Program-made: the position numbers and the translations under genes
Notes under the pieces: model-generated
The model's database searches: none
The model's input: only the letters and a program-made list of their open reading frames with translations
Told to the model about the DNA's origin: nothing
Shown: piece by piece, positions 34,975 to 47,099 of the stretch
Layout: each line of letters begins with the position of its first letter
Position numbering within the stretch: position 1 is the stretch's first letter
From: Rosellinia necatrix
Taxonomy: Eukaryota; Ascomycota; Sordariomycetes; Xylariales; Xylariaceae
Length of the DNA stretch: 64,000 nt
Direction: 5' to 3'
Assembly (NCBI GenBank): GCA_021209875.1
Contig: JAGYVD010000007.1
Coordinates: forward strand, 620,001 to 684,000

Positions 34975-37020
34975 GAAACTTCCGCCGACCGACAAATGGG
35001 TGAAGGATTCAGGTCACAACAGAGGACCAAAATATTGGTTCGTGATGATATTCTAGGAGCGTAAAGTAATTAGATTGCTGCTACAAATTCGAAGCACGCT
35101 TGATGTGTATGTATGATGAGTAAATGGTATCAAAAGATCCACGAAGCTCTCGAGATGTAAGATGGAGTGTGGGATCATACACACGGGTGGCGGATGACGG
35201 CCGAGGGCGAATTATGTTCCCAGATATGTAGACAAGCGGAACCAAACTGTTGGGAACCCAGGTCCATATCACTTATTACCTAACCTAGGTAGTGTAAGTT
35301 GGAAGTCTTGGCCGAGCTTAAGCTAACCAAACGCAAGAATAGGCGGGAGATGATCCATATGATTAAATGGTTCTGATACAGTAGTTGGGGCGCCTCGTCG
35401 ACACGCCTGGCGCGGAGTCGATCCAGCCCGGATTACAAGACCTGGGATAAGCAAGGCGACATCCACAGCGTCATATGGCGCACTTGGACCAGTAGACTAA
35501 CCTTGGAGGGAGAGTAGCAGTGAAGAGCTTATTCTACAGGACAGGTATTAGAAGAGCCTGTCGTCGATGCATGGTCAGCAAAGTAATCTCTGTCCTGCCA
35601 GCAGGATTTGGATACGACCAAGTCCATGGTAACAGCGAAGCGATTTCGGAGAAGGGGGTTATTACACTTCGTGACCAGAAAAACGAAAAACGGGCAGGAG
35701 GACGCCGGGAGAGCTCTATCTAGTGTACTATCCCAGCTGGAGGCCCCGAGCGCCTCTACCAGCTCCCTTCAGCTGTCAAATTTATAAGTTACGGACAATG
35801 GATTCCTCAGAGGTGGCTCGATTGGGGTTCAGTGGGGTAAGGAAGGCTTTGGGATATTGACGAGTAGCGTCTTTGTGTGCCGAGAATGGCTTTTTGAAAT
35901 TTAGTGTACGAGCGGGCAGAGGTCGACGCAGACCAGGGCCAAATGTTTGTATGTATCCCGATCGAACAAGATAAATGCGCCATTGACGATCGTGCGGAAA
36001 TATCGCGCTTACACACGCTAGGAGCCCCCGCATCAACGATCATTAAATAGTGTACAGGTTGGTAATGCGACGCGAATATAAGAATATAATAATATAATAA
36101 TATATGGTCAGGAGTTCTCGAAATGCTGTGTGTCTCCCTTCGGGGTGATCGCTGTTCAATGCTGTTGCGGACTACGACACAATGCGAGATTGCCTCATAG
36201 ACCCCTTTACGAGGACCCTGAAGACCCTGAAGACCCTGAAGAGAGGCGCCCGCTCGGGTAGCACGGCTCAGATCGCCTACCGGGTTCATCTACGTAGGTA
36301 CCTAGGCCGAAGACGAGATGAAACTCCCAAGCACATTAGGTAGGTAGTATGTACTTACTACTATCATGGCATAGTGAGTGCTTCGCTAGGGTTTAGACTA
36401 TTGCAAGCCAAAAAGGGCCACCACTGTAACCAGACGGTCTAGACCTCTTAGAGCCTAGTGTGTTACCCGTAACAGTATTCATGACGTGACCCGGCGATAT
36501 ATCGGGGCCACATGCTGTGACCATATGCCGTGACTGGGCATTTCTCCGCGCTCCGTGATGACAGCCGGCAGCACAACTGAGCATGGCCCTCGGCATCGTT
36601 TGAGGCTTATCAGCCTCGTCTACAATACGGAGTTAGCCTGAGTCGCCGTATATTGGTTGATATTAGTCAGCCGTACATTTCGACGCCACCGAGCAGGCCG
36701 TGGATGAATGGCAAGCGAGACGTCGGGCCCCAGCAAGCTAATGGCGAAATAGCTAGCGGCCGGTCCGGATGACCGTGTGTCGTTGAAGCCGGGGAAAGAG
36801 TTTGCGATCGATATTGCAATGAACGGCCAATATATGGCCCACCGCACACACGGCATTCGAGGGAGACGGTGAGAAAATGAACAATACGTCCCGAGGTATC
36901 AGCTCACTGTGCTGAGTCACTGTCTCCTCGAACCAATAATCCGAGGCTACGCGAGCTTCGGTTCGAAAGATTGCAACCAAACCCCCCCTGAACAACGCAT
37001 ATACATACACACACGCATAT

Positions 37021-37051
<31 letters not shown>

Positions 37052-37123
37052 TACAAACGCGACACCCAACAAAAAAAAGAGGGGGGGAAATCGACGACAT
37101 CCTAGGCAGAAGAAAAAAAAAAG
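34975..37123. other. Divergent spacer between methyltransferase and decarboxylase genes
   Basis: No gene is supported. It contains a 9-bp ACCCTGAAG repeat (three copies, about 36214-36240), GGTAGGTA/TACCTAGG motifs (36292-36310 and 36338-36356), and an ACATAC/ACAC run immediately before the decarboxylase start. Confidence 0.55.
37004..37057. repeat. ACATAC/ACACAT microsatellite
   Basis: This compound CA/CATA repeat lies about 70-120 bp upstream of the decarboxylase ATG, probably in its promoter or leader. Confidence 0.88.
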
Positions 37124-38855
37124 ATGGACAACATCTTCATCGAGCAAGCGCAGCGCCGCATCCGGGAAGCAGCCGCCGTGGCGCCGGGCGAGCACGCGCC
37201 GACGCTCCCCGGGCTAGACAAGATCGCGCGCGCGCGGGCGTCGCTGCCGGACGAGGGCGAGGCCGACGACGACGTCTACCTGGCGGGGCTCGGGCCGGAG
37301 GCGACGCTGGGGCACCTGCTGGGCGACATCGCGCCGGGGCTCAACGGCGAGGCCCGGAGCGGGCGGTACTGGGGGTTCGTGACGGGCGGGGCGCTGCCGG
37401 TGGCCAGCGCCGCGGACAACATGGTGACGGCGTACGACCAGAACGTCCAGGTGCACCTGCCGGCGCAGACCATCGCCACCGAGGTCGAGGACGCCGCCCT
37501 GCGCCTGCTGCTGCGCCTGCTGCGCCTCGGCGCGCCCGACCGCTGGACCGGCCGCACCTTCACCACCGGCGCCACCGCCAGCAACATCCTCGGCCTCGCG
37601 TGCGGCCGCGAGGCCGTCGTCGCCGCACGCCTGCCCGCCGCGCCCGAGGGAGGGGGGCAGGGAGAGGGAAGGGGGGAAGGGGTCGGCGAGGTCGGCCTGC
37701 TCCGCGCCTGCGCCGCCGCCGGCGTCCGCGAGATCCAGGTCCTCGCTAGCATGGCCCACAGCTCGCTCGCCAAGGCCGCCGCCGTCGTCGGCCTCGGCCG
37801 CGCCGCCGTCCGCGCCCTGCCCCTCAGCGACGCCGAGCCCTGGCGCCTCGACCTCGACGCCGTCGAGCGCGAGCTCCGCCGCGGCGACCGCGACGGCGTC
37901 GCCAGCATCGTCGCCGTCAGCGCCGGCGAGGTCAATACCGGCCGCTTCGCCACCGCAGGCCTCGACGACATGCGCAAGCTGCGACGCCTGGCTGATCGGT
38001 ATCGCGCGTGGATCCACGTTGATGGAGGTTTGTCCTAACCCCCTCCTCTTTTCTTTCTTTTCTTTCTCTCGAGTTGGGATTAGTAACTGATGGTGGGGGT
38101 TTTTTTTTTTTTTTTGTTAGCGTTTGGGATTTTCGCTCGTATTTTACCACAGACGGATCAATACGCAGCCCTTCATAGGGCGAGCGCTGGCCTCGAGCTG
38201 TGCGATAGTCTGACTATCGACGGCCACAAGTTGTTGAACGTGGTAGGTTTGGAACCCCCTCCCCGCGGGTGATGCTGCCCCGGCGATACTGCCGAGCTTA
38301 CAGCGACATATTTAGCCCTACGACAACGGCATCTTCTTTACTAGGAAGTCGTCGATATTGAACGACGTGTTCAAGAACCCCAACGCCGCGTATCTCGCGT
38401 CCGACAGCACGGCGCAAATCCAGAGCCCCCTGAACGTCGGGCTGGAGAACTCTCGGCGTTTCCGCGCGCTCCCTGTCTACGCCGTGCTGAGGAGCGAGGG
38501 CAGGGAGGGGATGTCGAAGATGATGGAGAACATGGTCCTCACGGCACGTGCCGTGGCTAGGGCCATCCGGTCCTGCGACGGCTACGTCCTGCTACCGGAC
38601 GAGGGGCCGGAACCCCTTAACATCGAAGATGATGTTCATATCGTGGTGTTGTTCCGCGCCAAAGACGACGCACTCAATGAAGTGCTCGTCCAGCGTATCA
38701 ACGAGGGCAATAAGTGGTATGTGAGTGGGAGCAGCTGGGGCGGGAAACCTGCGGTCCGGGTTGCGGTCTCTAGTTGGAGGGCCGACCGCGAGGATGCTTT
38801 CAATACTGTAAGGGAGAGCTTGATGGCTATATCACGGGCACATCGAGCTGCTTGA
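37124..38855 (+). CDS. PLP-dependent group II decarboxylase
   Basis: The protein has 521 residues from exons 37124-38027, 38121-38242 and 38316-38855, all in phase. It belongs to the fold-type I group II decarboxylases (aromatic-amino-acid, glutamate and diaminobutyrate decarboxylases). Visible landmarks are RYWGFVTGGALPVASAADN, FTTGATASNILGL, the AWIHVDGAFGIFAR aspartate-containing motif, and DSLTIDGHKLLNVPYDNG. In that last motif Lys338 should form the internal aldimine with PLP. The product is probably a cytosolic amine-forming enzyme, but the amino-acid substrate cannot be read from the sequence. No signal peptide is seen. The first exon is extremely GC-rich (GCC/GGC codons) whereas the last exon is much less biased. 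An ATG preceded by an A-rich leader supports the start. Confidence 0.9.
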
Positions 38856-40129
38856 CCACGCCGGTTGGTTCCAATATTGCTGCAATTTAAAGGGCACATG
38901 ACAGGGGAGAGTGATCCGCTCTCTGATAGATACATCGCACGAACAGGTTATCTCCCATGTCCCATTGACTATCGCATTATAATCTCGGCTCACGGCTAGG
39001 TAGACATAGAATAGAAGACAAAAGTACAATATGTGGTGTTAAGATTTAACCCACAAGGCAGCTCGAAATATTTCGAGGTTATCAAATGCATGTTAGTCCC
39101 TCCTTTTTCTACTCTACACGTCCAAGTTTACCAGGCCATGCCATGGTACTGGCAATACCTAGCCACAGTGTCTATTAGTAAGTGCTAAGTAAGTGCCCAG
39201 TGCGCACCTGCAGCGATGTCATAGTAAGTAGGTAGTAGAGTAGCCATAGAAGACTCCGTATGTCATTCCTGTATCGCGGGGCAGATATATAGAAACCCAC
39301 TAGTAATCACTCCCCTTGCCTAGGTATACACGCATTCTATCGTGTCTTTCGGATTGGAAGGGAGGAGGCTTACGGAAAGGTCGGCAAAGCTTGGTTTGAG
39401 GCATGTACCAATACTCCAAATGGTCAGCCCGCGCTCGCAAAACAGGGTAGCTTTGTTTTGTTTACTGCATGCACGCTGTACACTGCCTGCTATTTAAAAA
39501 AAAAAAAAATCGAGGCAGCGGCTAGGTTAACACCACTTGGAAGTTCACATCATGAAGTGACGTCTGTAAACTCGTCAGCATTAAGCTTATACCAGCAGAC
39601 TAGGTAACTAGTCGGTGGTTACTTAAAATAATAATGGAAGGGATTTATATAAATGCTTACGTCACCTGTCAAAGTGAAATTCAAGCACAGGGGTTACTAG
39701 ATAACACGCCGATCAAGGTGCTGAATTAGAGCACAACTGCCAACAACCCTAGAAGCTCAAAAGGGTACTTTCATGATGTGTCGAGATGCACCAGGCTCTT
39801 CGAAACACGAGGCGTTCTGCAACGACCAACCTTGTGGCCGGTTTAGGTGCTTCTCGGCTTCTCGCATGCTGACCAACATGTGCGGATCCGTTGCATCTTC
39901 CAATCTTGATGCGTACCATGTTTCATCGCGAGCCACCGCAAGTTGTTTTGTTGCGTGCTATATCAGGCTCTGATAAGCTAGCCGTCAGAAGCAAAGCCGG
40001 TCACAGGCATATACCAAAGGATGAGGGGAGCATAGTGTAGTAAGGACTCGCTAGACTGCGCTAAGCCCGACTTGTCATCATTTCAACCATTTCAACCAGT
40101 CCGTCCTTGTTGCCATGATATGCGCCGTA

Positions 40130-40194
40130 CCAGCATCCGAACCAGTGTATCCGCACCAGAGCATCCGCACCAGAGTATCCGTGCCAGCATCTGC
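40130..40194. repeat. 14-bp minisatellite, about five units
   Basis: Units of the form CCAGAGCATCCGCA occur about five times with small changes in non-coding DNA. Confidence 0.8.
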
Positions 40195-41132
40195 ACATGT
40201 GTACCCAGAAGGTGGATCTCCTATGTAGGTTGCCCGCCAACGCACCTAACCCAGAGAGAGTTGAGGATCTACCCGAACGTGTTTGCTCAAGCTTTTCAGT
40301 CCCGGAAATGGGCATGCGGAACACTGTGCCCACCACCGCGACGTGCAGACAACTTAATAATGTGCACACATATGTGCGTGATTGTTGGTCAAGCCCGGAC
40401 GGCGGTAAGAAGCTGGACACCTGAATGGACATCGGGGGGTTCATCGGCCTCCAGGCTAGGCATAAGCAAGTTAGGCGATGGACCAGCTCCCTCGATCCAT
40501 ACAAATAGGTACTTGGTCAGTAGAATGAATGGGCTTTCCCAGCGGCTACGCTCGTTTCGTATGCGCCTATTCTCCAAGCGACAGACAGTACGGAGTCGCC
40601 AGAGAAATGACGGGGTGCCAAGGCCCTCAGCACGGTCCCCCCCCCCCTCCCCCCATGCTCAAATCTTGCAAATTGTCTGCCTTCTCACCTAGAGCAGAGC
40701 AGGCCTAGAGGTTGGACAATAGGTGGTTTACCCAACAACGGAAAATTCGTTCGTTATACGAATGTATTTCTTCCCGTCCTCCACGCGCTAGGCACTACTA
40801 ATGCCTACTAGCACTGGCACTATGCTGGTATGCATATGGGCCGTTATTAGTGCATCGGCTTCGTTTAATGCTCGTCTTAAATTAGGCAGTAGAGACCGTA
40901 ATTGCTGGTCTCTGTAGAGGCGAAACTAGGTCCGAAACAGTTAGCTGTGGTCGACGAGATGGATACCCGCAGGAGGTACTTACATACCTAAGGTATGTAG
41001 TGTAGTGTAACTGACCTGAGGTTCATGGGGTTTTTTTTCCGGCTGGAGAGGCCAAGCCAAGGGATGGAGCTCGGGAGGCAAAATACCTACATCTGTATGT
41101 ATGTACAAGTATACTCTCATGTGTGACTGTGT

Positions 41133-41158
41133 CTATGTGTCTATGTGTCTATGTGTCT
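41133..41158. repeat. (CTATGTGT)3 tandem repeat
   Basis: Three direct copies of an 8-bp unit plus a partial copy occur in intergenic DNA. Confidence 0.85.
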
Positions 41159-42255
41159 TGTCTATCCGTAGTATGTCCTATGTCTCGACTTATCCCGTAA
41201 GGGAGATTGATGACAGACACGTGGACGCTAATCGGGAGCATGTTAGGCATACATGAGGTATTCTAGAATGTTTGACTCGGATGATGGCGTGAATGGGCGT
41301 TTCAACCAATTGCTGCAGCTGGATGGCTGGCATCTGAGATGCGCTTCAGATAACTGGAAGGGAACATATAGCTTGTCGACTCGGGCCGACCGGGGCTGGT
41401 GCTCTTGGCCTCTCGCGTCCTGACGGAAATATGTACCTGGACAGGTGGTGGGCTTGGTGACTTACACTACAGCAGAGCTCTCGGCTCCACACAGTTCGCT
41501 GAACAGGAGTATATGTGGCTTGGTGGAGGACCAGCCAGCACCTGAAAGGGGCAGGTAGAGGTACAAATGCTTAGCACTCTAAGCCTCCTAAAAAAATTAA
41601 GCCCCTTTCAGCGCCCCCCCAATGGCCTGAGCGACCTGCAAACACAGTTGGCCTGCCACCACTGGCCAGGAAACCCCCCATAGCCTACCATGTAATTTCG
41701 ACCATTCAGATCCCCCAACGCCCCAGTCGAATTATGGGCCGCCCGCCGTAGTAGGCTTAGTTAGGCCTAGCTAATGCTGGAGAGGCCGGTACCTAGGTAC
41801 CTCCAGTTCACCCAATCTCCCCCCCGACCGCCTCTCTCCGGTTTTCTCCCCTTTGATTCTCACCCCCAAATCTCGAGCCAGCGGTCCATTGAACCCAATT
41901 CACCTTCTCATCTATCAACCACCGCATCAGCCAAAAGGGTTTCAACAAACGAATTCCCGCGGATCGCCCTTTCTAGGGCCACGGTTGGCTCTTCTCTTCC
42001 TCTGCGTCCTCTCCAGGCGGCTTCGCTCCCCCCCCTCCTCCTCCTCCCTTCGCCGACAGCCTCGAGAGATGGTCCTGAGGATCCTCGGCCTGCTCGAGTA
42101 TCTCTAATGCTCGTTCCCCCGACGACTGCCCACCCGCCTCTCTCTCTGCGACGACCCAACCTCGCGTTGTGCCTCCCTGCCGACCGTGTTGTATCTGATT
42201 TCGCGTTGTCCCCGTGTCTGCCGTGCCCTCCTTCCCAATCTCCCTTCCTCTCACA

Positions 42256-43819
42256 ATGGCTTCGTCATCGTCGAACGTCGTGGGTGTCCACTACCGGGTG
42301 GGCAAGAAGATTGGTGAAGGTTCTTTTGGTGTCATCTTCGAAGGTACCAATCTGTTGAACAACCAGCAGGTTGCCATCAAATTCGTGCGTCGTACCCCGA
42401 CATGGGACTCCGATTTAAGGATCGAGCCTCGTCCCCAATATGCTTGACCGCCGTCAGGTTTTGATGTAGGCTCCGTGCATGCTAACATGGCGATAGGAGC
42501 CGCGTAAAAGCGATGCGCCGCAGCTCCGAGATGAATACCGTACATACAAGATACTTGTCGGCTGCCGTGAGTTGTCATTCTAAACACGAGGTCATGCTGC
42601 ATGCTAACAGTCGTTGGTAGCCGGCATTCCTAATGTCTACTACTTTGGTCAAGAGGGCCTTCATAACATCCTGGTTATAGATCTGCTCGGGCCGTCTTTA
42701 GAGGACCTGTTTGACCATTGCAACCGGAGATTCTCAATCAAGACAGTAGTGATGGTCGCCAAGCAGATGGTACGTTGTTTGCAATCAATCACGCCTTTGA
42801 TACTGTGTTTCTTGCTCTGCTTACACCCTATTTAGCTGTCCCGTGTCCAGACAATTCACGAGAAGAACCTTATCTACCGCGATATCAAACCAGACAACTT
42901 CTTGATTGGTCGCCCCGGAACGAAAGCCGCCAATGTTATTCATGTAGTGGATTTCGGCATGGCCAAGCAGTACCGAGACCCTAAAACCAAGCAGCACATT
43001 CCTTATCGCGAGCGAAAGTCATTATCTGGCACAGCTCGTTACATGAGTATCAACACACACTTAGGACGTGAGCAATCTCGCCGAGACGATTTGGAAGCCC
43101 TGGGTCATGTGTTCATGTACTTCCTGCGAGGCGGCCTTCCTTGGCAAGGTCTCAAGGCCGCTACGAATAAGCAGAAGTACGAAAAGATTGGGGAGAAGAA
43201 GCAGACCACGGTCATCAAGGATCTTTGTGAAGGCTTCCCTGACGAGTTCAACAAGTACCTTACCTACGTCCGCAACCTGGGCTTCGAGGATACCCCGGAC
43301 TATGATTACTTGCGCGAGCTCTTCACCCAGGCGTTGAAGAACACGGGTGAAGTTGAGGACGGCGAATACGATTGGATGAAGATCAATAAGGAGACGCCCA
43401 AGGGCTGGGATGCTATGCACAAGCACGGTTATCACAACACGGCTCGACCGGGCCCTTCGCAAATGGAACTACACAACCAGCCCCGGCCTGGCGCGAACAC
43501 ACCTCACCTCACACGCGACCGTTTAAACGCCGCGCAGCCCCCACCTCCGTCACCAGCCAAGGGGACGGACCCGCGCCGGCCAAACGCCCCCGCCGGCTTG
43601 AAAGCCCAACGCGGGAGCGCGGTGGGGGGTCTTAGGGACATGGCCACTCCGACCGGGTCAACCCAGGCCCAGTTTCAGAATAGTAGCCAGAATCTGCCAC
43701 CTAGAATCGCTCAGCAGACCAACATGAGTCCTGAGCTGGGTATGGCGAATGAAGGGCTCAACGAACCCCAACCCACCGGGTTCCAAAAGTTCATGAAAGT
43801 TCTCTGCTGCGGTATGTGA
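42256..43819 (+). CDS. Casein kinase I, plasma-membrane Yck1/Yck2 type
   Basis: Exons 42256-42384, 42497-42566, 42621-42769 and 42836-43819 give 443 residues. All CK1 marks are present: the glycine loop [12 protein letters not shown], Lys in VAIKF and the catalytic loop [26 protein letters not shown] and the CK1-specific [17 protein letters not shown] and [19 protein letters not shown] also appear. The long Pro/Gln-rich tail ends in KVLCCGM. A C-terminal Cys-Cys is palmitoylated in yeast Yck1/2 and anchors the kinase at the plasma membrane, where it acts in nutrient sensing, endocytosis and morphogenesis. A strong intron signal (43812-43864, GTATGT, CACTAAC, GCAG) could remove the last codons. 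The product would then end in ...LCCG with stop at 43869, a difference of one residue. The leader is pyrimidine-rich. Confidence 0.95.
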
Positions 43820-43869
43820 TGTAATTAGAGTTCTAGTAGAGCGAGCGACACTAACGTGATGCAGGCTAA

Positions 43870-45307
43870 TTTAACATACTTTTCATGGCATGCGAGCAAA
43901 CTCACAGACTTTGAGGGTTGGATCTAGAGTTCCAACTCCACACTGCATTGCTTCTTAATACTCCCCGCAGTTGTCTTTTCCGCAAGCGGACCTGTTCTCC
44001 TTAGAGCGTATGCATTTATCCAGGACACCATGGCCGCAACCCCTTCACAGCCATGGAGTTTTCTGATACTCATTACCCCCTAGAGATATGGAGTGCTTGT
44101 ACGGGGGCTCATCTTTTCCAACCACACACACTCCTGCACTCTCCACCGCATTGACCCGAGAATATTTTGCTCGATACTTGCCAGCCAGGAAACGCGGCCA
44201 CGTTTGTTGGACGGGTTCCGGCTCATTTCAGCTCGGCGCTACTCGGGATACGCGCTCCTCTTGACTTTTTTCCCTTTATTCATGACTCTCGCTCTGATGA
44301 GATAGATCCTGGCTGTTAATACACCAACTCGCAGCAACGGCGTCGGTGGAGTTTGTCAACCTCTTGGAAGGCTAGCATTGGGAATCCGATATCCTACTTT
44401 TCTCTGTGTGGCCATGTCCTTGACATAACTGTTTATAATTGTAACGAAGGTGGAGGAAGGAGGCCGGGCAAAGAAGCCGGCGTAGAGGAAAGCCTCGAAG
44501 GGGCTGGAGCGCATGGTAAGACGTGACCGCCGCGCCTGGAGGGGCTGATAGTGAGGTGATCTGACAAATGGAGCTGGAGAAACTACGTTCCTGTGAGAGG
44601 ATAGAAAAGGAAGCCAATGGGACGTAACCAACATGATTCTGCATCTTCAACAACTAGTTTTTAGTGAGGTCATCTGTGAAGACTCTTAACCCTTGTATAT
44701 CTATCATTCTGTTTTTTCTGCACTAAAAACCAATTCACAGAGACCTCGGTACCGGTAAAAGAAAATAATGAGAGCGTGCATTTACTCTATATACACCTAA
44801 GGCAGCGTTTATACGACTATTATCTGAACTTATCACATACGGGGGTGAAGTTGGTTAGACGGGATGAGGCCGATAATCTCATGTTGGAACGTTATTTCTT
44901 CTGATCTCTGTGCATCTATCGTTACAGTGCGTATTGACGGTGCCGTCTCTCTCTCTCTCTCTCTCTTTCTCTCCCCAGGGAGGACAAGATGGCTCGCACC
45001 GCCAGCCCGCTCGTCCTCCCATTCGTGACAATTAATAACTTTGCCGCCTGCACTCTCCCCTGTCTTCCTCACCTTCCCCCCTACGTTTCATCCTCTCCCC
45101 ATCCATCCATCCATCCCTTTTCTCTTTCTCTTTCTCTCTCTCCCTCTCCCTCCCCCTCCCCGGTTGTTTAGTAGTTTAGCGGGAAGAGAACATCCAGACG
45201 TAACCAAAGGTTTTCCCCTCTATTTTAATACAACGGATTTCGCGTGGTGGTTTTGATCGATCGATTGGTTGGTTTGGCTTGGCTTGGCATGGCTTGGTTT
45301 AGTTTGG
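43870..45307. other. Spacer between casein kinase and p24 genes
   Basis: It holds 3' flanks of both genes. A minus-strand frame (44514-44356, 52 residues) is open but unsupported. A CT run (44945-44967) and a CATC run (45098-45113) are present. Confidence 0.5.
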
Positions 45308-46278
45308 TTAGGTAAGCTTCTGCTTGATGAAGAAGGATCGCAGGTGGGATAGCTGCCAGGCGCATGTGACGCCGAGGACGACGAGCTGGATGGCCATCCA
45401 GCGGATGACGCGGGAGTTGGTGATTTCGGACTGGTCTCTGAATTCGGCTTCTCGTTCCTGTTCGGGTTGGGTCGTGTGTGAGCATAAGGACTTTCGCTGT
45501 GAATGTTCACCCTCACGGGATGGGATGTCTATGGTTTGTTCGTAGAGTCGGGGAGAAGGGCACGAGAGAAAGTGGGAGGAAATGTGCGCTGGGGGGACGT
45601 ACTCGTTGGAAGATCTGCTCGCGCCTGATATCCTGCAGGCGCGAGTTGAGGTCCTTGACCCGCTGGGAGATGTCCTGCAGCTTGGTCTTGTCGGTGCTCT
45701 GGATCTCGCTGGACTCGCCGATAGCGAGGTCGAGGGTCAGCTTGATGCCACCGTTATGGTTCGCGGCATTCAGCCAGCCCTGGCGACCGCTGCTGCTGCT
45801 CGGCGTGAAGCAGAGCCGGTGGTCGCCCGCCTCGGCGGCCGTGAAGGTGAAGCGGCCGGACGACGAGCCCCGCTGGGACACCACTCTGTGGTTGTTGTCA
45901 AAGACCTCCTGTCGAGAGGGCGCAACGGGAAGCATGTCAGTCTCATTCTCTGCATTTTATGACGTTCTGGCCGGGCGCGGCGGGCGCGGCGGGCGCTTCG
46001 GCTCGCCGCGCGCGCAGGCCGCCCCGTCTCGGAGGCTATGTATGCGTGTCTATGGGAGAGGTATGATAACGTACGTCGACGGATATGTAGACGCTGAGGC
46101 CGCCATGTTTCGACCACGACCGCGCGTTTTCGTCGTATTCCTCGGCCGTGTAGTGGCCGACGACCAGGGTGTCCTTTGGCAGCTCTTCGTAGAAGCACTT
46201 GGGCTGGGTGCCGTCGATGAAGAAGTACAGCGCTTGAGCCACGGCGCTCAGCGATAGGAGGGGAAGTATCGCCCTCAT
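45308..46278 (-). CDS. p24/emp24 family cargo receptor (Erp-like)
   Basis: The protein has 219 residues from exons 46278-46075, 45908-45603 and 45457-45308, with all introns in phase 0. A signal peptide ([16 protein letters not shown]) is followed by a GOLD domain with the two expected cysteines ([11 protein letters not shown] and HRLCFTPS). A coiled-coil stretch ([20 protein letters not shown]) and a membrane helix ([17 protein letters not shown]) follow, and the short cytosolic tail is [13 protein letters not shown]. p24 proteins cycle between ER and Golgi in COPII/COPI vesicles as hetero-oligomers and sort GPI-anchored cargo. The [10 protein letters not shown] start is closest to Erp1-type members. 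The tail has an aromatic pair and lysines but no perfect KKXX. It is transcribed divergently from the Swc4 gene. Confidence 0.94.
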
Positions 46279-47099
46279 ATTTCTCCTTTCTTCCGGTGTT
46301 TTGCGCCTCTAATGCCGGGCTGTTCTCAATTTGTGTTTTCGCTGTCGCCGGAGTGTTCGGGGTCGGCTGTCGGGGATCGCAATGGATGGGTTGGTCTGGG
46401 GAGTGTCAAGGTCGGAGGGTGGTGTTGCATTGATCTGGTGAAGCTCTCATGGCCTGTGTCGCTAAGCTGCCACGTTCACTATCCAGGGGGCAGTCTGGGT
46501 ATCGTTATCGTTGATTGAGCCCGCCAGTAGGGTGCCGAAGTACCTTCTAACTTAGGGACAGCACTGGAGGTACATCTACGATAGGCACACCTATCTGGGT
46601 ACATCAAGATAAGTTCATACATGGCGCCTACCACAGTGCCAAAGCACTTGCTCACCACGTATTTACCGCTTGAGCAATATGTTATCGATAAGATATTTTC
46701 TCGCCTGCGTACTGTAGGTAACTAGAGAGGTACCTGATGATGCCTTAGCAGATCCATTTAGAGGAAGGCACTACAAAGGTACAAGATATAATGTACCGAG
46801 TGCTTGGAACAGTGGAATGGCACTCCGTACCGGGCCAGAAATTCTCCATCATATTCGCTTCTGCATAATCCGAAAAAAAATACCCATCTTAATTCCATCA
46901 AACCGATTGTGTCAATCACGCTTCGCCATCAGAATACTTGGTTATTCCTATAGTGCTCCCCCTGTATGTGTGACCTTCACGCGTAGACAAGCCAACCCGC
47001 GGCGGCGCTGTTGCGGCACGCTATCCTTCCGGTGCGCTCTTCGAATCGTGTTCGGTCCCTCCCGTGCTGGCGACCGTTGCGGAATTCCCAACCCCCGGA
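46279..47099. promoter_or_regulatory. Shared promoter region of the divergent p24 and Swc4 genes
   Basis: The 821 bp separate two divergent housekeeping genes, so both promoters should be here. GGTACC/TACCTA-like motifs appear around 46540-46740. No specific operator can be named. Confidence 0.45.

Larger units (their letters stand above)
38856..42255. other. Intergenic region of 3.4 kb
   Basis: No intact gene is supported. It contains an A13 tract (39497-39509), a 14-bp minisatellite, an 8-bp CTATGTGT repeat, CCTAGGTA motifs (41788-41802), and a pyrimidine-rich leader (about 41810-42250) before the casein kinase start. A protein-like minus-strand frame occurs at about 39757-39950 (see findings). 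Confidence 0.5.

Noticed and set aside
37214..38017. Minus-strand frame of 267 codons opposite the decarboxylase
   Set aside because: It is a low-complexity Ala/Gly/Asp antisense shadow of exon 1. PLP decarboxylase motifs are on the plus strand.
33355..38855. Secondary-metabolite gene cluster
   Set aside because: There is no PKS, NRPS, terpene synthase, transporter or pathway regulator near the methyltransferase and decarboxylase.
39773..39973. 66-codon Cys-rich plus-strand frame
   Set aside because: It has no signal peptide despite many Cys. The opposite strand reads more like protein, and neither is established.
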